From positions 7,981,822-8,045,821 of the forward strand of contig CM068549.1 of assembly GCA_035048495.1 (NCBI GenBank): 64,000 nucleotides of DNA, read 5' to 3'. The notes under the pieces were generated by a model, which saw only the letters and a list, made by a program, of their open reading frames with translations, ran no database searches and was not told the DNA's origin. This DNA is from Euptelea pleiosperma. Its lineage: Eukaryota > Streptophyta > Magnoliopsida > Ranunculales > Eupteleaceae. A program made the translations under genes and the position numbers. This document shows positions 10,821 to 21,446 of this stretch, piece by piece; position 1 is the first letter of the stretch, and the number at the start of each line of letters is the position of its first letter.

Positions 10821-12463
10821 GCAGTGCAGATACCTCAGGTGTATTCTGAGATGTTTCGAGGCGATGTCTGGACTTTGTGTCAATCTCTCCAAAAGCGAGA
10901 TATTTGGGATAGGCGAAGTTCCGAACTTGAGGGGTTTGGCTCATTGCTTGGGATGCAATATTGGGAGTCTTCCTACTAAGTACCCCGGACTTCCTTTGGG
11001 TGCCAGGTACAAGGACAAAAATATATGGACCCCACCCTAAGGGTGGAGCGCTTTGGTCAAAGACTAGCTAGCTGGAAGAAGAGGTACCTTTCCAAGGGCG
11101 GTAAGATAACTCTGATCAAGAGTACCCTATCTAGTCTGCCTATTCACTTTCTATCTCTATTCTCTTTGCCGGCTAGTGTTGCCAATAGTAAGGAGAAATT
11201 AATGAGAGATTTTCTGTTGAGTGGTAAAGGTGAATCCCAGAAACTTCACTTAGTAGATTTGGGTAAGATTTGTTCGCCCAAGGAATTTGGTGGTCTTGGT
11301 TTTAGACACCTCAGAGACATGAATAGGGCCCTTCTTGGAAAGTGGCTGTGGAGATTGGGGAAGAAAATGATAGTTTATGGGGCAAGGTGATAGGTGGCAA
11401 GTTCGGAATGCGCCAGTTTGGTTGGGATACTCATTTGGTGCTTTCTTCTTTCGGGGTTAGTATGTGGAGAGGCATCTCGGGTATACGTGACATTTTCTGA
11501 GGGTATCCGTTATAAAGTGGGTCGAGGAGATAGAGTGTGATTCTGGGAAGACTCGTGGTGTGGAGAAGAGTCATTGTGTGTCTTGTTTCCATCCTTTTTT
11601 GCCCTCTCCAATCGAAAATGGGCTACTATTTTGGAGTGTATTGAGATTCAAGATGGAGTGGCCTCTTGGAACTTCGGGTTTCGTCGACATGCCTATGATT
11701 GGGAGATGGAGGGCCTAGCCTCTTTCCTTCAGTTGGTTGGTGATAAAGCAACACTCTCTTTGTTGGAAGATACGAGAATTTGGAGATGGGATCCGCAAGG
11801 CACATTTTCTGTCAAGTCCTTTTATGAACACTATTCTACTTTAGGCCAAGAGTTTCTTCCTAGCTCCCATATTTGGAAGGCTTCGGTACCCTCTAAAGTG
11901 AAGTTCTTTGCATGGACTGCATGCTTAGACAAAATCCAGACGTTAGACCATTTGATCAGGAGGGGGATGATCTTGCCAAATAGGTGCACCCTATGCAAGT
12001 CAGCCGCTGAATCAGTGCATCACGTTATGATTCACTGTAGTTTTACTTTCGAGGTGTGGCGGATGTTTTCTCTCTCTTTGGTGTTAGCTTCGTGGCTCCT
12101 GAGCATGTGGGGGAGATGATACTTAGTACCTTGGAGAATATCTTTTCAGGGAGGGGGAGGCTCATCTGGAAAATACTTCCTTTTGCTTTGATGTGGATAG
12201 TTTGGAAGGAGAGGAATTCTAGGATCTTTGAAGGGAAAGAAGCATCCATCCCGGAAGTGATTTTGCGTATTAAAGGCTGATGTACTTATGGACCTCCTTT
12301 AATCTCGAGTTTTCCAGGATTTTTTTCGAAAATTTTGTATTTAGATGGAACGAGATTATCGAGGATCCCTCCTAAGTATTGAGTGAGGGATCCGCCTCCC
12401 TTTGTTTTCTTTTCTAGGGATTCGTCCCTTTTTAAGGATATACTATAACTTATCAAAAAAAAG
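10821..12463 (+). mobile_element. 5'-truncated L1-type LINE with 16-bp target duplication
   Basis: The sequence GTTGTTTAGTACTCAG occurs at 10805-10820 and again, perfect, at 12464-12479. Between them is the 3' end of an L1-type LINE ending in TTATCAAAAAAAAG. A 5' truncation, a short A-rich 3' tail and a long perfect target duplication are the marks of target-primed reverse transcription. The perfect duplication suggests a fairly recent insertion, yet the coding frame is broken several times, so it may have inserted as a copy of a defective master. Confidence 0.93.
10854..12280 (+). pseudogene. LINE ORF2 fragment: RT thumb and zf-RVT
   Basis: Tail of a LINE ORF2 protein. From 10854 the frame reads the end of the RT domain (SGLCVNLSKSE, PTKYPGLPLGA). 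A frame change near 11025 continues it (WKKRYLSKGGKITLIKS), followed by the region up to 11390 with GGLGFRHL and NRALLGKW. A damaged stretch with stops lies at about 11390-11574. Bases 11574-12119 hold the zf-RVT zinc-binding region (W..VPSKVKFFAW, CTLCKSAAESVHHVMIHC). A further frame change near 12056 carries the C-terminus (MWIVWKERNSRIFEG) to the stop at 12280. The endonuclease and the RT catalytic motifs lie in the missing 5' part. Not functional. Confidence 0.9.
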
Positions 12464-12682
12464 GTTGTTTAGTACTCAGCAATTAGCTTTTCTCTTCGTT
12501 TCTATTGTACTGCGTGGCTATGTGCTTTATTTCTTTTTTTCCTTCAATCTTTTTTAGCAATACTAATTTTGTTTCATAATTCTTATAAATAAATATATAA
12601 ATAAATAATTTATTGCCTAGGCGCCACCTCGCCTGTGGGAACATTGTCGCCTAGGATTCGCCTAAGGCTTTTGACTACATTA

Positions 12683-13728
12683 CCTCCTCCTCCTCCAGTT
12701 TGGAGCAGCTCCCCATAATCTCTTCTAAAAGTTGATGGAGGAAGAGGTTTAGTCTTTAGACACATGGGAGAATGAAGACTGAAGGGTGGATTTTCTGCAG
12801 TTACTTTCCATTTATCCAATATCTTAACTGAGCCCTTCACCTTTGGCGAAACTACAAACTCCCTTTTAGTTCATTAATTAATATCCATTTCGTCCCCCTC
12901 TTAGGTCTTGCCCTTTCAGCAATTGCCGCGTTTTCTGTCTTCATGCCTAATCAATGACGATAGCTGGCCTACTAGATGGACACTTCTGATAAGAAGATGG
13001 TTGTTGTTTTATATAGATACGAACTCCCGCCTAACAACATATCCAAGCAAACCTCTTAACTTTTCTCTTGGTGACATGTCCATCTTTGTATTGCGTGGTA
13101 CCCCTGCGGAGGTTCGTTTACTGCCAACCTCAACAGATCTGTTGCCATCAACCAATGCGTGACCCCAGTAATGTCTTTAATTTGAAAAGGTAACAAAGAT
13201 TATAAATATGTTTTGGGTTCTGGAGACACTTGGCCCTCCTGCAATGTTGACTAGCGGACTGGGCAGTAGAAATGAGATTTATCCTCCAGCACTCCAGTAT
13301 GCATGCCCAATATCTGAGTTGTAAAACCCATGTGCTTGGTCCATGTGGACTGCATTAGTTCCAGTATTGTTGAGTTGACGTGCACAATGTACCATGTCAT
13401 CTTTATCTTCCTCTCAACTGTTCATCCCCTCCTCAACCAGAACACAGAACATGATTAACCTATCAAGAATGTGATTGACCGAGGGTAGATATGAAACTAC
13501 TTCCCTTCACCTTCAACCTAACCCCACCATTGTCTAAGCGTGGCTTCTTCAATCTCCAGCAGGCCTCCACAAATTTCAGCTGAAATCCTAAAATACTAGT
13601 AGTCCACAGATGGAATGGCAAGTCTTTGAAAACAAGCTACTGATTCTTCTTAATGAAGCTTCAACAAAGATATTCACTGCCAGCCACCACCTTTGCAAAA
13701 TAATCAACCAGTGGTCCACTCTCAGAGG
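12683..13728. other. Unassigned low-copy-looking DNA
   Basis: No certain gene. The right end, just left of the solo LTR, has weak coding-like sequence on the minus strand (an LPFHLW word near 13610) that seems to continue beyond the solo LTR at 39822-40000. It is too decayed to name. Other open frames here (for example 12908-13162 plus strand) match nothing I know. Confidence 0.4.
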
Positions 13729-13733
13729 TCCAC

Positions 13734-14735
13734 TGATATTTGCTTAAAAGTGCTCATTTTAAGCCATTATCCTTTAGCATTATCACACTCTCCTACGTAA
13801 AACTTCCATATTTATCCACTTTTCTATGTAAGAGTCTCTTTCAGTTCGTAGAATGCACTTTTTTGGACGAAATAGTATATTTGCATGCATTAAACGCATT
13901 TTTGAAAGTCTAGAAATAAAGCCGTTTTGATTAAGTCTCATTACGCGCTTTTCGTTATTGCAAAAAACCCGATCGGGCTATTCTTGAGACTTGCGGGCCT
14001 AGGATCAACTATAGAAGCCTAATATCAAAGTTTAAAGAGCCAACAGGCTATGACTAGAAGATACAGGCCAAGTACGGGTCAAATCAGAGGATCGTAGAGC
14101 CAGATAAAAAATCAAGAGAGAGGCAAAGCTGAAGACCAAGAGATGGACCAAAGTGATTCAAAGCCGCACCAAATGACATAAAAAGTTGGCTTACGTGATT
14201 GGTGAAAGCCGACTGAAGATTACATTGAAGATCAGGGTTCAGGACCCTCCACTAGCTCTTTTGCCTTTATTTTGTATCATTTTCTCTCTCCTCTCTTCCC
14301 TCTCTCTAACTGCCCACATCTCACCACCCGATCATCCATTTGACTATCCGATCTGTCATCCTAACCCTCCGATCTCTATCATATAACCTCCGATCTCCTC
14401 TCCTTTAGCTCTATCCCATCTCCCATAGCTTTTCCACCGTTAGATCTTCCATCGGACCATTAGATCATCCATCGGACCATTGGATCTCTCCAGATCCGAT
14501 GGTTCGCCAAATTTGGGCCAAACCCAATCATCATCCATCAATTTTCACTCATGTGTCCCAAGGTCTTCAATGGTGGCCCACACCATCATCGCCAAATCAA
14601 GCTCACATCAAACGGCCCATTAAGCTCGCGGCCTTGAGTAGCCCACGATCCCACTCAATCAAATCCTACGGCCACCATTTCAACTAATGATCCTCATATC
14701 CGATGGCCTTCATCTATCACACCTCCTTTCCCATG
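13734..14735 (+). repeat. Solo LTR, segment 1
   Basis: First 1002 bases of the solo LTR. The last five bases (CCATG) are the left target duplication of the inserted minus-strand element. No gene. Confidence 0.85.
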
Positions 14736-16616
14736 TGAAAGTAGGGTTTTTCCGCGTCGTTGGTACGGAAACCCTAATCTCAACAATATTTGTAATTATC
14801 CGAGACTTTTAACCTGTAAAATGAGCAGTTTTTGCATAGTGGCTCTCGTGTCGGATGTCGATCCGCACTCGGGATTAGTCGGATTAGCGCGATAATGACA
14901 TAAAATGATGGGAAATTTGCAGAGAATGGAACATAATATTATTCAAATCAATTTCATTCATTCGAAAATGTCTCTTACAATCAAGTAAAAATAACTGAAT
15001 TATAAAGCAATAAAAAAAAATTAAAATAAACTAGAGAGAGAAAGAGAGAACTAGAGAGAGAAAGTGAGAAACTCGACAGAAAACTAGAGTTCTAGAGAGA
15101 GAAAAACTAGAGAGAGGGTGAAAAGTGACCACCTTTTTATCTTATCGTGGGCATGAGTGAAGGTCGGCCCATGGTGATGGATGAGATGGTGGTTGCCCGG
15201 CCTTGCTCGGTCATGATGATGGTGATTCGGTGGTTTGCAAGCAAGGGGTCACCGGTTGAGGATTCGAGTTGAAGAGATGAAGGCACCGTTTCAGACCTGC
15301 AACTCAAAGTTGCAGGTCGTGGAGAAGATCACGATCTCGTTTCTGCTACTGGTGAGGATTTCGATGAAGACCATGGAGGAAACCAGTCTATGGAGATGCT
15401 AGAGATATGGATGGAGGGAGGCCGGGTTGAGGAGCAGCACCGTTGTAGGTTTGGGTAGCCACCGTGATGAGTTTTTGCCGGAGTTAATGGCGGACAACAA
15501 GGTGGTGCAAAGAGGAGGTTCAGTGGAGTGGGGGAATCTTTTGCAGGTCTGTGTGGTAACGAAGGGATGAAGAGGTGGTCAAATCCACGGCTTAGAGAGA
15601 TGGGGCGATGTTCGTTTGCAGGCCGTGATGGCCAGCGAACTCCGGTGAGATGCAGTGGTGATGGGGTAAGTTGCAGGTTGGGGATTTGATGGCAGCAAGG
15701 GGCATGATGTAGAAGTCTGCCGGGCGGAGAGGTCGATGAACAGCAACCTGTTGGAACTGTCGTGGAGATCTTGGCAGCAAGGTGGAAGAGATGAGGCCAT
15801 GGGGATCAACGATCCGAAGGAGAACCTGCTCTTGCTGGCATGGAGAAGATGCTCCCCACAATGGAGGAGGCGGACCAGTCCGATTTAATTGAGGGCGGTG
15901 TTTATAGGCTGGTTCCAGCGGTGGTGGCTGGCGCATCAAGGGAACACGGCTGGAGAAGAAGAAAGAACAGGAGGAGAAGGCGCAGGCGCAGGTAGAAGAG
16001 AGGAAGGAGAAAGAGGAGAAAGAAAGGGAGAGGAAGAAGGGGAGATGGCCGGAGTTGCAGACCTGCAACTCCGGCGAGGATTTTGGGAGATGACTTGTGG
16101 ACGGGCTGCTAGTGCAGCCACCTGTGGTAGCAGCAGGTGGTGGTAGAGGCGGTGAAAAGAAGAAGAAGGCGAAGGAGAGGACGGTGACTGTGTTTCTGGT
16201 TGGGCAGGGGGTTCACAACCGTTACGGGTCTTGCAACCAGCAAGAACGATCGGAGTTGCTACCTGCAACTCCGGTAAGTTAGAAGATGAAAGAAGAAGGA
16301 GAAGAAGAAGAAGAAGAAGAAGAAGAAGAAGAAGGAGAAGAAGAAGAAGAAGGAGAAGAAGAAGACAGAGCTCCACCAGCTCGCCGGAGAACCCGCCGGA
16401 TTCGTGGAGAAGAAGAGAAAAAAGAAAGAGAAGAAGGAGGAAAGAGGAGAGGAGGAAGGGTAGAATGTGGGGGAAGGTTTTGGGGATGGAGAGGAGGAGA
16501 GGGGAGAGGGATTAGGGTTCGAACGAACCCCTATCCTTCTCCTTTTAAAGCTTCCCTATTTCCTTTAATGGAAATAGGGGATTTTTTGAATAAAAAAAAT
16601 AAGAAAAATAATTTTT

Positions 16617-16660
<44 letters not shown>

Positions 16661-17624
16661 TAAAAACCTACTTTTCTATGGGGAATCTTCCCATTTAGTG
16701 GACCCCCCATTTTTTAATTAAAATTATTTTGAAATTCACGGGGTCCACTAACTGGTCGGACAGCGGGTCGATGATGATGGGCCCGGCTATTGGCCCACAT
16801 GGGTTGATGATGTCCATCATCTCACAGAATGATGTGACAGACAGTCTGATGGCGATCGGATGGATGGTGACTTGATTGGGACTCAGATTGGTAGATCGAC
16901 GGATCTAGAGAGATCCAACGGTCCGATTGAAGATCCAACGGTCCGATGGAAGATCCAACGGTCAGAAAGCTAAGGGAGATGAGATAGAGCTGATAGGCAG
17001 GAGTTCTGGGGTTAGGTCAGTAGATTCGAGGATCGAGAGATGAAGAGAGAGAGAGAAAAAGGAGAGATGAGAGAAAAAGTATAAAAAAAAAATGGAAAAA
17101 AGCACTGGCGGAGGGTCTGGAACCCTGTTCTTCACTGTAACCATCCTCACGCTTCTCCAGTAGAGTCAACCATCATTCTTTGCTGACTCATGTGGCTTTA
17201 AACGCTTTGGTCCGTCTCTTGGTCATTGGCTCTCCCACTCTCTTCGTTCTTTGGGCCGACTTTTTGGTCCTCTTATTCAGCCCATATTTGGCCCATATCT
17301 TCTAGTTATAGCATGTGGGCTTGTTAAGCTTTGATAATGGGCTTTCATGATCGATTTGGGCCCACAAGTCTCGAAAATCGTCCCATCGGGGTTTCCTGCG
17401 ACAGACGAAGCGCGTAATGAGACTTTATCAGAACGGCTTAATATTTAGACTTCCGAAAATGTGTTTAATGCATGCAAATATACCATTTCGTCCAGAAAAG
17501 TGTGTTCTACGCAACAAAAGAGGCTCTTACGTAGAAAAGTAGGTAAATAGAGTATTTTACGTAGGAGAATGCAATAACGCTAAAAGGATAATTGCTTAAA
17601 ATAAGCACTTTTGAGCGAATATCA
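14736..17624 (-). repeat. 3' LTR of copy A
   Basis: 2889-bp LTR that looks the same as 23252-26140: all frames longer than 60 codons recur with the same translation. On the minus strand it starts TGATATTCGCTC and ends ACCCTACTTTCA. It contains a GAA microsatellite (about 16286-16370), a run of about 38 T (16620-16657), a perfect palindrome (16554-16579) and inverted GGAGTTGCAG words. The open frames inside are low-complexity and I do not call them genes. Confidence 0.93.
16286..16370. repeat. GAA/GGA microsatellite in LTR
   Basis: Run of GAA triplets with occasional GGA. The same array is at 24802-24886 in the other LTR. It creates Glu-, Arg- or Leu-only open frames that are artefacts. Confidence 0.9.
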
Positions 17625-17636
17625 CAACCCCCAACC
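17625..17636 (-). other. Polypurine tract of copy A
   Basis: The minus strand reads GGTTGGGGGTTG directly before the 3' LTR start TGATATTCGC. Copy B has GTTAGGGGTTG at the same place (57735-57745). Confidence 0.7.
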
Positions 17637-19160
17637 AGCATATTGCCAATCCTTGGCAATTAGTGCGAAATAAATGAGCTTAAAAGGGCTCTGCACATGC
17701 TGCACACTTTTTCATATTAGCTCAGGGAAAACACCGTTCGTCAAATCATTGAATGGATGCAAAAATAGTTACATGCTAGCGAAGAGTTGGAAAGTTTTGG
17801 CAAGACTACAGACTGATAATCATGACCCAGAATAGTCAGACTCTGCGTGTGTGTGTGCTCAACATTCTCATCATCCGACAGTAAAGATTTCTAGATCACC
17901 TCTAAGTTTTTATGCCTCGACCTCAAATCTCACATGTTTAGCACTCAGAATAGAATCACACAAGAAGGGTTTTCTTCTTTTCTCTCAATTTATATGTGAG
18001 GAGATGTATTTAATATAAGGAGGCAAAAGATCTCACATATGTTTTATTTGAAGGAAGGACATCTTTAACAGAAGAAAATCTCATGATTGGAATACCACTT
18101 CACTCAGGAACGTTAGATCAAACTCTATAGCTTCTCCTTCTCCAATCTCCACATTTTATGATCGTGCTATCCTAGAATCAAGTAGGACTTTCCTAGGTTG
18201 TAATGAGGCTTAGGTCCGGTGTAGAAAAATAAATGGATACAGGATTTCAAAGATCTTGAGAGGATATTGCCATTTTCTTGAATTTTTCCTGCGACGTAAC
18301 ACCATTATCTGGTTCTTTTTCCTTTTTTCGTATTTTTCTCTTTTTCTTGATATTTCTGAGACTGCTCAATTTCTTTTCAGCACTTTTTTCATACTTTCTT
18401 TCCATATTTTGTTTTCAGCTTGAACCACTTTCTTTTCCTTTTGATTCTTCTTCTTTACTTTTCTTTTCACGGTACACCCACATTAGTTATTCTTTTGTCC
18501 ATCTCAAAATAAGGGTAGCCAGTCATGCTTCGTAGCTATACTGGATTTTAGGTTGATGGGTTTACAAAGAAAAGGCTTTTATAGAAGGGCTCAAGGGGTT
18601 TCTAGTGAAGTATAATTTAGGTGAGTAAAAAGGCTGAATGGTTCAGAAAAATGGCCTAAATCATTTTCTAGGGTTTGCACTATCATGTATACTGTCTTGA
18701 CTGGATACAGAGAAGGTTCTGTCGTAGTAATCCAATGTTGATGTCGTTCCGAGTTTTATGATCGAAGCAAAATATAATGAGATCTCTCAACGAATATTGC
18801 GGGCATGAAGAATAGTGAGTCATCTTGTGACTCAGGATTAATGTATACTCTCTGAAATGATTAAAGGCTCGAAAGCTTACTGGGTTAGGTCTCCACAATT
18901 CTTCTCACAGGATCTCTAGAATTTCCAAACTTAGGATGACTCTGATGTTGATAGTGTACAATTGTGCCGAATCTGATTTTTTCTAAGTTTTCAAACCTGC
19001 TGTAGTCACACTTGACTTGACTCAATGCTAACTTTAAACAAAAATTGACATCCTCAATACTGACTTAACGAGGGTTTTTAGCTAATCAAAGTCAGGGTAT
19101 TTGACACATTTTTGAAATTCTAGAAAACTTTTGGAGAACATCGGAAATCACCCCAAAAAA

Positions 19161-19196
<36 letters not shown>

Positions 19197-19592
19197 CAAA
19201 ATGAGGACATGAGTTTTGGTAAATACCCACCCCCAACCAAAATACAGCACCGTCCTCGGTGCTCATGACCGGGACATAAAATTATGAAAAATCAGTGATG
19301 ATGATGCAAAGATTCAGGAAGGATGTTACCAAGTCAGCAGAAACTCGACAGTGTGTGGTACCTGATGATCGGAAGAATGAATGTACCTGCATTTCCAAAG
19401 ATATAACAATAATAACAAATGCATGAGACTCATGTACTCTAGGAATACCGGAATTGCCTTTCCGAAAGCGCTAAGTTTTACGTCTTCAGCCAGACATGAC
19501 GGGGGTATATCAAGTACCCCCAACCAGGATAAAACTCATGGAGACTGAGTGAATCTGCAGTCTTCCTGACACCTAAGGTGGAATAGAGACAA
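17637..19592 (-). other. 3' untranslated interior of copy A
   Basis: About 2 kb without a credible gene between the stop of the 617-codon frame and the 3' LTR. It includes a run of T (19167-19194) and a GGGGGTA...TACCCCC inverted repeat (19501-19521). Copy B holds the same sequence at 55813-57734, so the region is kept as DNA, perhaps for RNA packaging or processing. Confidence 0.7.
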
Positions 19593-21446
19593 CTATCCTA
19601 TCCCTTGTCTAGGTATACCTGTGTAGAACAGGTCTTTCTCAGTGTAGACTGAGAGAAGGGCATTGAGCTCTCTGAGCAGACTGACAAAAGTACGGATTTG
19701 ATCTGGGAGGGATCGAAGCTTCTCAGTAAAGATTGAGAGGAGAGTAGGAGTGGTTTCTCTGAGTAGACCCGCAAAAACATTTAGTTCAGCGGGGAGGGAT
19801 AGAAGCTTCTCAGTAAAGACTGAGAGGGGAGTAGTAGTGGGTTCTCTGACCGTGGTTAGCAGAGCCGCAAACTCATTGAGTTTTGCGGGAATGTATCTGA
19901 ATGGAGCAGACTCCTGCAGATCAGTAATACCAAAATTGTTGGACTCCGAGATGAAGTCAGACTCACAGTGTTCATGACACTTGGATAATATATCTTCGGG
20001 AGAGTCCTGAGTTAGACTCTCTACGGCACACGGGTCATCGAAAATATCGACGTAGGGTGACGGGTGAAAACTGTTGACCTCTTTCTCGATGTTTCCTGAT
20101 GTGATAGGGATGTTCCAATCCTTGTACTCAATATGTTCCTCCTCGATAGGGATCGGTAGGTTCAGGACAGCGGGAGGCCCATTTTCTAGACATGGTTCAT
20201 CAGTAGGAATGTCTGCATTCAGAGCAGAGAGAGAATTATCAGAGATAGAGATGGAATTGAGTTCCTCTGTGCTCGGTCTAGAAGTTGGTGCTGTTAAGGG
20301 CACCAAATATTGAGACTCAGGTTTATCACAATTGTTGCACAATCCAAGGGAGGTGGGGAGGAACGATAGATCTTTGACAGCAGGGATCCTACGATCGAGA
20401 CAAAACTCAGTGTCATGATGATCATCTTCAGGGTCCAGGTTAGAAGCAGCAGTGGGAGAGTGAGAAATAGGTTGCTCTGAGGTAGGTTCAGGATGTGGTG
20501 CTTTTAAAGGCACCGTATAAGGATACACTGGTTCCTCAATAGTCTGGTTCGATCTAGGGGTGGGTACAACTTCTATTTCTTCCTCACAATGGTGGTACTG
20601 GGTCCAATTGTGCGGCCCCTCATTATAGACAGTGGCCATATCATTCTCCTCAGGATAGGCTATTGGTGGACTAGTGAAGTTGACTTCCTCTCTCTCATTT
20701 TCTAATTGAACTAGACGTTTCTCGAAGCTCTCCATAGATTGCTGTTGTTGGTGCTCTAGACTTTGGAAATACTGTTGTTGCTGGGCAATGTACTGAGAGA
20801 GAAGGTCCTCTAGACCGGGTGTAGTAGCCAACGGAGGTGGTTCAGCCAAGGGGAGCTGAGGTGCTAACTCTTGATTGTAGTCCGACTGGGTATGAAAGTT
20901 GTAAGGTAAAGTGGAGTCTGGGACTAGTTGCTGATTCTGAAAATCCTGAGGGGCCCACTGTTGATCAGAATAGTCATTCTGTGGATATGACGGGTACTGG
21001 GATTGCGAGTATTGCCAGTCATACTCTCCATTGGGTTGATGGAACCCGGAAGGATAATTATCCTGCGGTAGTTGCTGCGGGAGGGCAGACTGTTCCCAAC
21101 CAAAGTTATGGTGACTCCTATTATCCGGATAATAAGTGTTGTCATAGGAGGTCTGCATTGGAGATGGAAATGTACATACATCTTGCTGGATAGGAGGGTA
21201 ATATCCTACAGACTGGGAATGGTACACAGGTTGCTGGACTGCGGCACGAAGGGCAGAGACTGAATTTTTAAGCTCTTGGAGTACAGAATTGTACTCCGGA
21301 TCTCGGTGATTATCATACCCTGTAGAAGTGTGCGAGACTGGAGTATCATGATGATACGCAGAATTGTCATACCATTGTTGAGAGTGATCACCTCGATTCT
21401 CACAGAAACTGTAGTAGGTCTCATACAGAGGCCGTTCATCTGCCAT
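19593..21446 (-). CDS. 617-aa protein of the large-LTR family (Gag-linker-like, function unknown)
   Basis: The only long frame in the element's interior. The N-terminal third is rich in Tyr, Gln, Pro, Ser and Asn (YYPDNRSHHNFGWEQ, then PSGFHQP). This recalls the linker that follows Gag in Athila-type elements, where similar NF-W and GF-QP words precede a SLE-L-QYI stretch. Here residues about 210-250 read GLEDLLSQYIAQQQQYFQSL and form a Gln-rich helix. The middle is acidic. The last 100 residues hold three imperfect leucine-rich repeats ending in FTEKL. I see no zinc knuckle, protease or RT motif. Copy B at 54106-55812 is homologous but broken. It may be a degenerate Gag with a structural role; that is inference. 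Confidence 0.7.
   Translation of the reverse strand: MADERPLYETYYSFCENRGDHSQQWYDNSAYHHDTPVSHTSTGYDNHRDPEYNSVLQELKNSVSALRAAVQQPVYHSQSVGYYPPIQQDVCTFPSPMQTSYDNTYYPDNRSHHNFGWEQSALPQQLPQDNYPSGFHQPNGEYDWQYSQSQYPSYPQNDYSDQQWAPQDFQNQQLVPDSTLPYNFHTQSDYNQELAPQLPLAEPPPLATTPGLEDLLSQYIAQQQQYFQSLEHQQQQSMESFEKRLVQLENEREEVNFTSPPIAYPEENDMATVYNEGPHNWTQYHHCEEEIEVVPTPRSNQTIEEPVYPYTVPLKAPHPEPTSEQPISHSPTAASNLDPEDDHHDTEFCLDRRIPAVKDLSFLPTSLGLCNNCDKPESQYLVPLTAPTSRPSTEELNSISISDNSLSALNADIPTDEPCLENGPPAVLNLPIPIEEEHIEYKDWNIPITSGNIEKEVNSFHPSPYVDIFDDPCAVESLTQDSPEDILSKCHEHCESDFISESNNFGITDLQESAPFRYIPAKLNEFAALLTTVREPTTTPLSVFTEKLLSLPAELNVFAGLLRETTPTLLSIFTEKLRSLPDQIRTFVSLLRELNALLSVYTEKDLFYTGIPRQGIG

Larger units (their letters stand above)
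10291..12682. mobile_element. Possible TIR (hAT/MITE-like) element interrupted by the LINE
   Basis: The left part (10293-10340: tgttgtcaaagctgcctagg, then tgacgcctag) and the reverse complement of the right part (12681 back to about 12640: tgtagtcaaaagccttagg, then cctaggcgac) look like imperfect terminal inverted repeats. Without the LINE the element would be about 0.7 kb and non-coding. I found no convincing target duplication, so the class is tentative. Confidence 0.4.

Noticed and set aside
13400..13733. Possible DUF4283-like remnant (LPFHLW) on the minus strand, continuing at 39822-39990
   Set aside because: Only a few words fit and the frame is broken; a profile search of the sequence with the LTR removed would decide.
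15579..16068. Proline- and serine-rich minus-strand frames inside the LTRs of copy A
   Set aside because: They lie wholly in LTR DNA, have no domain, and recur only because the two LTRs look the same.
16231..16618. Arg-, Glu- and Leu-only open frames in the LTR (also at 24747-25134)
   Set aside because: They are translations of the GAA/GGA microsatellite in three frames and on both strands.
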